64,000 nt of DNA from Lymantria dispar (lineage: Eukaryota; Arthropoda; Insecta; Lepidoptera; Erebidae). The translations under genes were made by a program, and so were the position numbers. The stretch lies in the NCBI GenBank assembly GCA_032191425.1, contig CM063471.1, positions 1,922,001-1,986,000 on the forward strand. Direction: 5' to 3'. Under the pieces are notes generated by a model. The model was given only the letters and a program-made list of their open reading frames with translations. It had not been told where the DNA came from and did no database searches. Below, in pieces: positions 1 through 10,800 of this stretch (positions are counted from its first letter, which is position 1; every line of letters begins with the position of its first letter).

Positions 1-105
1 GATTCCTTCACATCAGTGGCCGACGCGACAGAGTACCTTTTCGGATACCGTCGCCTTCGATGCCCCGGGAACAAAGCAGGGTTGCATCTAGCGGACTATT
101 CCCCG
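1..105 (-). mobile_element. R1x LINE 3'-tail fragment, diverged
   Basis: The reverse strand resembles the R1x 3' UTR segment around the gggtattccgtcgggccgac motif. Cut by the window edge and degraded. Confidence 0.4.
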
Positions 106-109
106 GTAA

Positions 110-230
110 ATTATCTTCATCATCTTAACCCATTGTTGGACTCGATCCTCCTCCACAATGGAAGACAAATTGACCTGCAATACCACGCCAGTCAGACCAA
201 TACGGTATAGGGTTTTTATTTCACAAAGAG
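110..230 (-). mobile_element. SINE-A, partial
   Basis: Reverse-strand match to the SINE-A 3' half: the ccattgttggactcga box, cctcctccacaatggaag, and the ccacgccagtcagac / ggtatagggttttattt segment. The 5' half is missing. Confidence 0.7.
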
Positions 231-424
231 AACCACCAATATAACAAACACTATTAATGCTTCCTATCTCATTTTCTCCCACGGTAAAATCTTATGAATT
301 TATGTATCTGTCTCTTTTTACTGTCGCTTTTTCGTTTCATAGACTTTCAAATCACAACGATGCTAAAGTTTTCACTTAAAAAGATAAGATAATCTATACA
401 TATGCTGGTTCAGTAAAAAAAAAA

Positions 425-560
425 TAGGGTTTTTATTTCGAGTTTTCGCATTTCTTGCATAGATATTATCAGCATATAATCCCTTTGTCGTCTTTTACGA
501 CACCCATGGGTAAGATAGGGGGTGATGAACTGTAAATTCTTACTCCGTCACCACACGGTA
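425..560 (-). mobile_element. SINE-A, partial (5' half)
   Basis: Carries the gtcgtcttttacgac core and the cttactccgtcaccacac end, in reverse. It may be the other half of the copy at 110-230, with about 200 bp of other sequence between. Confidence 0.7.
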
Positions 561-765
561 GATAATTTATGAAGTGAAATTTCTTTAGAATCGTGATTTC
601 AAACTCGATGAAACGAAAAAGCGAGTCCATTGAGACACACAAACACGTAAATGTATAAGATTCAGCCGACGAGAGAATGAGATAAAAGATAATGGATAAA
701 GGAGTTTCACTTCTGATGTGCGTACTTTGTACACACACTCTTTTTTTTTATTGCAAACTGCAAAC

Positions 766-1040
766 TAGGGATGTACTTGGAGGGAAAATAATCGATTTTT
801 AAATAATCGATTTTTTGTTCTTTAAAATAATCAATTTTTTCTCCCAACAGGATCATGATGACCTTTTTTCTTTAGGAAATGTGAGCTTTATTTTCTAATA
901 TAGTATGATTATAGGAAATCTGGCAGTGAAATAATCGATTAATTTCGATCGAATTTCGAATAATAAAAAATCGATTTTGATAATCGATTGTAAAAATCGA
1001 TTATTACAAAAAAATAATCAATTATTTTTTCACATCCCTA
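766..1040 (+). mobile_element. hAT-like MITE (AATCGATT-rich), copy 1
   Basis: Starts TAGGGATGT and ends ACATCCCTA, so the ends are inverted repeats. The interior is packed with AATCGATT palindromes around a small unique core (gatgaccttttttct, caggaaatctggcagtg type). Same family as 1230-1558 and 13023-13357. Confidence 0.75.
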
Positions 1041-1229
1041 CGGCAAGCGAGCCAACAGTACACCTGATTGTAAGTAACACTGCCGCTCATGGACCTTTGC
1101 TAGACCGCTGTCTACCGCGAAGAAAGTGAAGGGAGGGTGAATGCATGCAATGAGGTTCGGTGATACGAAAGGCATCCCCAAAACCCACCACACGCAAACA
1201 TTCTGAAAAAGCCTGTGCTGCCTCTCTGG

Positions 1230-1558
1230 TAGGGATATGACTTGGAGGTAAAATAATCGATTAATTAAATAATCGATTCTTTGTTCTTTAAAAAAATCGA
1301 TTATAAAATAATCGATTTTTACCGATTATTTTTATCGATTATAAAATAATCGATTTTTACTCCCAAAAGGATTATGATGACCTTTTTTTAGGCAATGTGA
1401 GCTTTATTTTCTAATATAGTAGGAACCCTGGACGCAGTATCGTGATGACCTTTTTTTAGAAATCTGGCAGTGAAATAATCGATTAATTTTAATATAAAAA
1501 TAATCGATTTTTTATAATCGATTATTACAAAAAAATAATCGATTATTTTTTCACCCTA
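1230..1558 (+). mobile_element. hAT-like MITE (AATCGATT-rich), copy 2
   Basis: Starts TAGGGATATGACTTGG and ends TTCACCCTA. Same core and AATCGATT content as copy 1, with the gatgacctttttt core motif present twice (near 1378 and 1443). Confidence 0.7.
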
Positions 1559-1696
1559 CCTAGTCTCTCGCTCACCGAACGAAGTAACATAATTATATAC
1601 TCTGTTGTATATTTTCTGCTCAGTGTGGACTACCCCGGACGGACCAGCCCGCGGCTGTAGACAAATGTCAACAGTATTACAACTTTTTAATATTAC

Positions 1697-1828
1697 CTGA
1701 CAAGTATCTTTGACTTCTGTCCTATCACCATAGCACGTTTGGGTTTCAGGGTCGAAGCCGATCTTCATAAGTCTATGTACAGGGTACTTCGTCGAGCATT
1801 CTGCAGTGGAGAATTTATGGAGAATTAC
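1697..1828 (-). CDS. Protease exon 9: specificity-pocket aspartate; last coding exon in window
   Basis: A 132-nt exon, acceptor TATTTTCCAG, donor CAG/GTAATA, phase 0 on both sides. It encodes AECSTKYPVHRL, then ETQTCYGD, ending in KDTCQ. Asp357 matches Asp189 of trypsin. The catalytic Ser (GDSGGP) would begin the next exon; I read both strands of 1-1690 and did not find it. SINE-B sequence comes to within about 15 nt of the donor. Confidence 0.88.
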
Positions 1829-4800
1829 CTGGAAAATACCAACATCATAATTTAACATCATCCAATTTTGGACATCATTTATCATCATCATTTCAGCTCA
1901 TATACGTCCCACTGTTGGGCTAGAGCCTCCTCCATAACAAGAGGAAAATTAACTGGTATACTACTCTGGTCAGACGTGTTGGTATAGGGTTTCATTTAGA
2001 GTCTTCCTTCTCTAGCATAAGTGTTATATACATATTGCTTAGTCGTCTTTTACGACACCCACGGGCAAGATAATTTATTTATTTATTTATTAGAGACAAA
2101 AAACAGTTATATATTACAGTATTGAACTTATTATACTGAGATAATTAAAATAACGTATATTTAACCAGCACCTCTGTCCACGGCTTAACAAAAGATGGTG
2201 GTAGAAAAAAAACTACACGGAGCAACACGGACTATTTGCTCAGAAAATGAAACAAAGAAATAAAACATAAAAAACAGAGCTAAAGATTTAAAAAAAAGCA
2301 ACAATAAAGAAATATTTAGAAAAAAATAAAGTTAATTAAAGTAAAAAAAAAAAGATAAATAAGGTGTAATAGATTGCCCATTGAATTATGATTGCCCGAC
2401 GTGTCGAACACTTTACGGCATTCATAGTCACGGGCGGACTGGTCCGCTTTGATGGCCATGATCTGTAAAAGTAGTTTTATTTAAAACTAGCAATCCGCCC
2501 TCGCTTCGCTTCGGTTATAGGTTATAATCGTTTTACCCGCGTAGTTCCCGTTCCCGTGGGAGTACCGGGATAAAATATAGCCTAGTTTACTCCCTGATAT
2601 TATAGCTTTCCATTGGTGAAAGAATTTTTGAAATCGGTCCAGCCGTTTTGAAGATTACCCGGAACAAACAGACAGACAGACAGACAAAAATTTTTTAATT
2701 GATATTTTAGGCATAGGTGTCGTGCAAATAACCGTGTGAGCATGAAAAAAGCCTATTATTTTGACATTACAAACAGACACTCCAATTTTATTTATTGGTA
2801 TAGATATAGACTAGCCGACCCGGCGAACTTCGTACCTCCGTAATTTTTTTCGTAAATATATTTTCTAAATTTACGAAAATATAGTCTGTCTATAGCTCTG
2901 TCATTTGCGTTTTGTTATTACATGTTAGAGTCGCTTTTGCTAAACCACGTTCTATAGTGACTTGTATTCTCTTTGACGTTTTATGTCAAGTCCCACGGGA
3001 ACCCGGTCGAATGGGATAAAAAGTATCCTATGTCCGTCTCCTGCTTCTAAGCTACCTCCCCGCTAATTTTCAGGTAAATTGGTACAGCCGTTCTTGAGTT
3101 AGAAATAGTGTAACTAACACGACTTTCTATTAAATATATAGATGTATAGTGCTCGCGTAAACATCAGATATGATTATCTTATTTTAATTTAAGAAGAGCA
3201 TAAAATTATATAATATTAGCTGCCCCAACAGACGTAGTTCTGTTCAAATAAGCGCCACCTATCAGATCCAATTGTGAATCTAAAGCATTCTGAAATCCCC
3301 TCGAATACACCCAACAAATTTCATCAACATCAGTCCAGCCGTTTAGGAGTTTAGTGTCATACACACGTACACAAGAAATTTATATATAAAGACTGGCTGA
3401 CACAACAATTGTTCTGCTCAAATAAAATAAAAGAAATTCTTCTTGAAATCGACAGCTATAATAGGGCCTGACCAACTGCAGCGCCATCTGGCGGGCTGAT
3501 TTGTGAATCTAAATCATCCAGGCGCCCACTTGAATGCATTCACAAAAAATTATTCAAATCCATCCAGCCGTTTATAGATAGATAAAATTACCTAGATACC
3601 TAGTCGTTAAGTTTTCTTAAATTTTCTGATTTCTGCGCAACTTTCTAATTTATTTTCCCTTAAAAGCCTTTCTCAAAGTAGTAGAAAAATCAAAAATAAA
3701 GATGGATGGGATCGGGAAAGTCGTTCTCATGTTATGTTATTGTCCTGCCCGAACAGCGCCACCTACCGGGGTCCAATTTTGAATCTAAATCATTCTCGAA
3801 TACACACAAGAATTTCATCAACATCAGTCCAGCCGTTTAGGAGTTTAGTGACATACACACGTACAAGCAATTTATATATAAAGAAGATAAAATAATATAC
3901 TTCAGAGCTCGAGTAGAACATGAGGGAAAACTGACCTTTAGTACCTACCTCGCTTATTAACTTTTACTAAGCAATACTGTTTCTAGAATGTTCTGTTTCC
4001 TCATCCTCGTCATTTCAGCTCCTCCTCCTCCCTGGACCCCAATAGGAGGGAAATGGACATACCATGCTGGTCTGACAGATTGGTATAGAGTTTTATGCTG
4101 AGTTATGCAATGCTGTTTTCTACATACCATATCCCGTCATCTTGTACGAAATCCAGGGGCAAAAGAGGGCGTGATGAATTGTATTCTTAGTCCGTCATCA
4201 CAGGGTAAATCATCATCATCGCATTCTCATCACCAATTACTTGTGTTGACTCAATATGTACTCTTCATTCACACGTGCGTGTTGCAAAGTCGTAGGAATT
4301 CGGAAAAGTCGGAGTCGTAAGAATCGGCTATTGGTCTCACCAGGAGAGTGGGCAGCAACTGTCTTCTGAGAAAACTTACTACACCTATTGCAATCGCCAA
4401 ACCGTCTGCTAAGCGTGGCGATTATACTCGGGCGGCGCAGGCGCGAGTACCAGCGCTTGATGCCGCCATAGCCGAGGCCGCGGGTGACCAGACCGGGGAT
4501 TTTAGTCCCTCATCTGCTGAGACGCTGACCGCGCGACGGAGACTGACGTCCCGGAACAGGGACGTCGAGAGGTGAGGGTACCCGAAAGGGTATTCCGTCG
4601 GGCCGACCACTGACGACAAGTCACTCTGCTCCGGTAGTCGGCCCAACGACGAATACGACGTGGGTACGGGTGGGTTATGGGCCCGCGCGCCGTCCTTTCG
4701 TCGCCCCGGACGGAATGGACCGCATGTGCCCTTACCATAGCCCACCCATAAAAAAAAGCGTGGCGATTATGGCAAAATTTGGATGCAAAAAAAGGAACGG

Positions 4801-7800
4801 CTCTCATTTACTGCAGTTCCGTCTTTCCACGGGCTCATCTTTGAAAGTTCGCAGGGAACCGTTGAATGCAAGTGATACAGGACTGTTCCGAAAAGCATTC
4901 TCGTGGGGAGGCCTCCAACAGTGGACATCTACGGGTCCCATCCAGTCCCACTGTTGGGCTCGGGGCTCCTCCACTATAGAAGGAATTTAGAGTTTTCGTT
5001 TTCTTATATATGCATATTATATCCCTTAGTCGTCTTTTACGACATCCACGGACAAGATAGAGGGTGGTGAATTGTATTCTTACTCCGTCACTACACAGGA
5101 CCTATATAAGACGAAATGAATTTACCTTCTGCATGATTTCAGCTATGTTCCCCTTGTATTCGGTTAGACCCCAACCAGTTGCGAGGACTCTGTCGTCAAG
5201 ACCTTGATTCGCGACGTCCAAACAGGCCGGCACTATATATTGGCTCAACTTTATCCTGAAAAATGAAAAGCATAAAATTGACAAGGGATATTTTCACTTT
5301 AAAACCTCAGTTTTTTTAATCGACTTCGAAAAAGGAGTAGGTTTTTAATCGACTTCAAAAAAGGAGGAGGTATCTCAATTCGAACGTAGATATGCTTTTT
5401 TATGTTTGTTCTCGGATAACTCTGTCGTTTATGAACCGATCTTGATGATTCTTTTTTGTTGGAAAGGGCTTCCCAAATGATCCGAATGTTATAGAAATCA
5501 GACAAGCGATTTTCGAAAAATCAGCAAAAACATTATTGAAGGCGGTTTCTTTTTTGTGCAAACATAATTATGTATTATTGAAGGCGGATTTCCTGTTAAC
5601 GTGACAATGCTTTATATACCAACTAGCAACCTGCCCTCGCTTCGCTTCGGTTTCAGTCTTACCCGCGTAGTTCCCGTTACCGTGGGAATATTGGGATAAA
5701 ATACAGCCTATGTTACTCTCTGATATTATAGCTTTCCATTGGTGAAAGAATTTTTGAAATCGGTTCGGTGGTTTAAGCGTGAAAGCGTAACAAACAAACA
5801 AACATCCTGACTTTCGCATTTACAATATTAGTAAGGATTAACAAATTATAGGCTAAAATGAAGACAGACCGCCTGGCTGATGGCCTTGTGAATGTAATTA
5901 CCAAACGGCATTAGATGGTATTTATTTAGGTCTATTTGTAACTATTGCGGCTATCTATCTATCTATTTGTAACTATTGTTGATGGCTATAGGATAACAAA
6001 CAAACATTGCGTTATGCGGATGATACCACCTTATTTGCGACGAGTGCACAGCACATAGAAGAGCTGCTGTCTAAGATGGAAAGTATAAGCCTTGAGTTTG
6101 GGTTAAAGATTAACCTCTAAGACTAAGGTGATGATTGTTGACCGCGCCAACGGTAACATGGAGGAAGTAAGTCAAATCGCGAGCTGTGACGTTGTCCAAA
6201 ACTATATATACTTTAGCACTTTAATTTCCAACAATGGCGGTTGCATAGATGAAATAAAGAGACGTATGGCCATCACAAGAGCAGCAATGGTTAAGATAAA
6301 GAAAATATGGAGGAATCGAAACATCACGAAGGCCACAAAAACCATACTCGTACGAACCCTTATCTTCCCCATATTTCTATACGCTGCTGAAACATGGACT
6401 TTACGAGAAGTGGAAAGGAAGAAGATAGACGCGCTGGAGATGTGGTGTTGGAGAAAAATGCTTGGAGTATCATGGACCGAATTTCGAACCAATGTTTCGA
6501 TACTTCAAGAACTCGGCATCAAGCAGCGTCTATTTTCTATAGTACAATCTCGCATACTATCTTTTTTCGGACATGTTGCCAGACGTGATGGCCGGTCTAT
6601 AGAACGCCTCGTTGTCCAGGGCAAGTTGGAAGGCACCAGGCCGCGTGGGAGGGCACCCATGCGATGGACCGACCAGATTAGATCTGCTGTGGGTGGTCCT
6701 TTAAATGAGTGTACTAGGATGTCCTCAAATAGAAAAACATGGCGAAATATCGTGAAGTAAATAACATCTGCCTCATCCCATGCTACATAATGTTCACGAC
6801 CGTTCTGCCAAGAACGAACTGACTAAGAAGAAGAAGTAACTATTGCAAACTGTGGCAACCTAGCAAACGGTACACCTGGTGGTAAGTGACGGCGTCGCTC
6901 ATGTACTTTCGCTAGGCTGCTGCCTATCGTGAAGAAAGTGAAGGGAGTGTGAATACGTGCAAGGAGGTTCGGTGATACTAAAGGCATCACCAAAGCCCTC
7001 CACACGCAAATATGCAAAAGTTGTGGTGCCGTCTCTCTCTCTCTCTCTCTCTCGCCTCACTAGGTGCAGTAAAATTTCGGATTATGTAGATGATAATACA
7101 GATTGGTTGTGAGCAGCTCCTCATTCAGCAATTTCCTTGTTATTTTAAATATATTGTTTGTAAATGTACTTTTAACTTTTATTGTAAAGTGTAGCGTGTT
7201 TTGCCTAACGAATTTTTGTATTTTCACCGTTTGTACCATATTGTGGTGTTGGTCATGCTCACATAAGGATCTACTTGCAGTAGCTGCGTGGAGCGGGTCT
7301 CTCCCTTCCCTCCATAGTGGTTGAGGGGAGTGATGGCTGCTCTAGTAGTTAACTCGTGATCGGGTGCCGCTTGTGGGATCTGGTCCAGCCATAATCGTTC
7401 AAATTATATTAAGTGTCTTGCGGTTCGAAGGGCATCACACTGGAGCTAGTTCTTACAAAACATGTACACTATATAACTAGTAAGAAGAAAAAAAAAAATT
7501 AAAAATAATGACAAGCCCGCTGAGTTTCTTGCCGGATCTTCTCAGTAGCGGTCGCGTTCCGATCCGGTGGCGTGGCAGTATATTTTTTTTTTGGAAATTG
7601 TAAACCTGACAATATGTAAGTGCCCTCTCGGGGTTTATGCATAATAAATAATTTGAATTTGAATTTAGTAACACATATCTACTACTCTGTTGTATATATT
7701 CAGCTCAGTGTGATACTACACACGAACGGACTGACGTGTGACTGAAGACAGACCAGGGTAGTTCTACCACACTTTCTCTTCGTCTTGTACGACACCCACG

Positions 7801-10800
7801 CGCAGAACAAGGGCGTGGTAGAATTTGTAGCCACTACCACTGTGAGCAGTCCTTAAAAAGTAATAAGTACAGTAAGTTATTAAAAACTGAAATACACGCT
7901 TACAAGTCCAGTAGTTACTAGTAGTTTACTTTCATCTTACAGGTTTTGAACGCAACCTTGAGATAGTCTTTGCTGCATTGTGCTAAGCTGACAGCCAGAA
8001 TCATAGAAGTTTCGAATTTCACGCATGCGTAGTTCGCACATTAGCTCTATCTCTGTTACTCTTATGCAAAGGTTACAATTAGAAATTTCTAAATCCTGAC
8101 GAATCTAATCAGGATATTCGCCTATTTTGATTAAAATATTGCATTGTTATGGGCCTTTGACGAGTGTGCAAAGTTTAAATAAAATCTGTTCATATAAATT
8201 TGAGCAAAATAACGTTCAAAAATTGCGTTATAACATAGATACACACAGGTGAAAGAAATAAAAGCGTGTTAAAAATAAACTTACGGGTTCTCAGTCGCGA
8301 CTAAAGCGATATCATTATATTTGGAGGGTGGATTGTAATCAGGGTGGGAGATGATCCTCTTCACTTTATACCGGTTAGCTTCGTTCTCGGCATCCGAGCG
8401 GGTAAGGGCACCGACTAATACATGTGTTAACAAACCTCTGAAAACATAACAAACAAGGTGTATTAGGTTATGGGGCAACTGTTCGAGTATGTTGTAGTTT
8501 AACGGTCATAGATCATAATTAGAATGTATATTACACAAAAAACAATATAACATAAAAGTTATAGTGATTACAAAAATGTGTATCTAAGAGTCTATGCCTT
8601 AAATGTTGCGTATTATGTAGGTATGTACAGACAGAATACATATAGACATGTAAAACATCGACAGTTTTAATTGGTATTAATTGTGCGGACGCTTCAATGG
8701 TAACGTAGGTATAAAGGTGTATGGCGACTTTTCTTTTTTTTTATTGCAAACGGTGGCAGACGAGCAAACAGTACACCTGATGGTAAGTGTTGCTGCCGCT
8801 CATGGACCTTTACAGGGTCGCTGCCTACCGCGAAGAAAATAAAGGGAGTGTGAATGCGTGCATTGAGGCTCGGTGATACCAAGAGCACCACCAAAACCCT
8901 CCACACACAAACACGCTCAGAAAGTTGGGCTTCCGGCTCTCTCGCTCACCGAACGAAGCGCAGTAACAAATTGCTACTACTCAGACGTAAGATATAATAC
9001 TATCCGCCACTAAGAGAACTTGGACCGCAACCCAACAATGCGAAGCAATCCGCTTCGCTAATGAATATTGGCCCATACAAGAAGACGCAGGTGCGACGCA
9101 GCTGGCGTTCGCACCTGACACCTGTGTGTTGCACGTGCTACCATTTAGACCACACGCAGACTGAATGCTAGTATATATATACCGCCTTTGGCTGCCTATT
9201 CATTATGTAGTCAATACACTCCAAAAAGCGGTTACCGCCCTTGCCAATTGGTATAGGAAATGGAGAATAGAAATTAATCCCGAGAAGAGCCAAGTGGTCA
9301 TGTTCACTAAACGAACTGCCCGTCTGTGCTCTCCGGACAGTATCCCTCCTCTCACTCTCTTCGGCCGACCTGTCTCTTGGAGCAGAGAGGCCAAGTACTT
9401 AGGTGTGACCCTTGATAGCCGACTCACTTTCCTGTCCCACTTGAAGCGGGTCCGAGCGCGCGCCGCCTTCGTGATGGGACGCCTTCACTGCTTATTAAAC
9501 GCGAAGTCAAAATTATCACTTAAAAATAAAGTCCGATTATACACTACCTGCATACTGCCGATCATGACGTATGCCAGTGTAGTGTTCGCGCACGTTAGGC
9601 CAAACCGGATCCACAGGTTACAAATACTACAAAATATATTCATGCGACGGGCAACGGGAGCACCGTGGTTCGTTCGTAATGTCGATCTACACATCGAGCT
9701 CGAACTGCCGACCATCAGGCAGTACATGAAGCGTTACTCCCAGCGCTATTGACTCTGCCACGACTCACCCCAATCCACTAGTGGTTGGGGCGGTAAACTA
9801 CGTTCCCTCAAAAATATCCGCGGTCCGACGCCCCGTCATCTTCTTGAAGAAGGGGATGACGCTATCACGATCGCCCAAGAAAGGGCCTACACAGCTCGCG
9901 CAGCGATAGCACAAAAAACTCCGCGGTATCGGCCTCGCCGACGAGGTCGAAAACCGCGGCGCGTAAAAGTCATTAAGCCTAAACGTGGCCACGCCCACTT
10001 TGCCTTCAGCGATGCCCCGAGCCGAGGTCCGTTCCCCACAGGGGGAGCCCTCGGGCGATGTTCGCTTAACTTACTTACCAGGTTGAGAGCCTTCCGCTCG
10101 CCCATTGTCTGCGTTAAGCTGTCAAGGTCATCTACGACCAACAGCTACAAACACAACAAAAAAAAAAGAATGCCTATTCATTAATTCGACATACGATATT
10201 CGCTCGCACACTAGTATGGTCGTCACTAGTTTATTATCAATTTATTGTACATAATTTAGAACAATGTAAATAAATCTTCAGTCTTATAAATAACACTCTT
10301 CGTTCTTCTTCGCCTTCTTCTCACATTTACCTGCGCAGAACGCAACACAATAGTAGGGTGGCTAATCTCCACACGCCATCCTACAGGTGACTCGCCAACG
10401 ATTATCGACCGATCAGCTGATTTAAAGCGAAGTTTGTCTTGCTTATGCAAACGTAATCATTGATTTATTTAATTTCTAATGAACATTTAACAAAGTATGA
10501 ATATGTTTCAGATTAAGTATCACTGACTTTATACATTTCAATCAGATTTACACGAAAAAGCGCTGACAAAATTAAAAAAATTTACGTCTCTAATTCATTA
10601 ACGAATCGATATTTTTCCTTCAAATTTTTTTCATGGTTTCCTATTCCCATTGCCTAAATCCCGTTTGACCAGTTGCCCCATAACCTGATACACTCTGTAT
10701 AATCCATAATCATTCCGTGTGGTGACGGAGTAAGAATACAATTCACCACCCCCTATCTTACCCGTGGATGTCGTAAAAGACGTATAATGCGCAAATAACA

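Larger units (their letters stand above)
743..1690 (+). mobile_element. SINE-B copy split by two hAT-like MITEs
   Basis: SINE-B sequence (attgcaaac ... cagtacacctgat ... gaagaaagtgaaggga ... gctcaccgaacgaag ... accccggacggacc) occurs at 743-765, 1041-1229 and 1559-1690. Its continuity across the two MITEs shows they inserted into it. The last piece ends about 15 nt from the donor of protease exon 9. Confidence 0.7.
8455..10696 (+). mobile_element. DNA transposon with terminal inverted repeats, split by insertions
   Basis: Left end AAGGTGTATTAGGTTATGGG, right end the inverse of AGAGTGTATCAGGTTATGGG. Unbroken relative at 54731-55290 shows that 8455-8730 and about 10361-10696 were once adjacent. 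The insert holds a SINE-B (8731-8995), a jockey copy (9206-10170) and other sequence. No transposase seen. The left end is 17 nt from the splice acceptor of protease exon 7. Confidence 0.75.

Noticed and set aside
469..738. 89-codon minus-strand frame
   Set aside because: Runs through the SINE-A 5' half and AT-rich DNA; no family resemblance.
1..1690. Catalytic Ser exon (GDSGGP) of the protease
   Set aside because: Searched by eye on the minus strand; no in-phase GDSGGP with an AG acceptor was seen, so the exon is taken to be outside.
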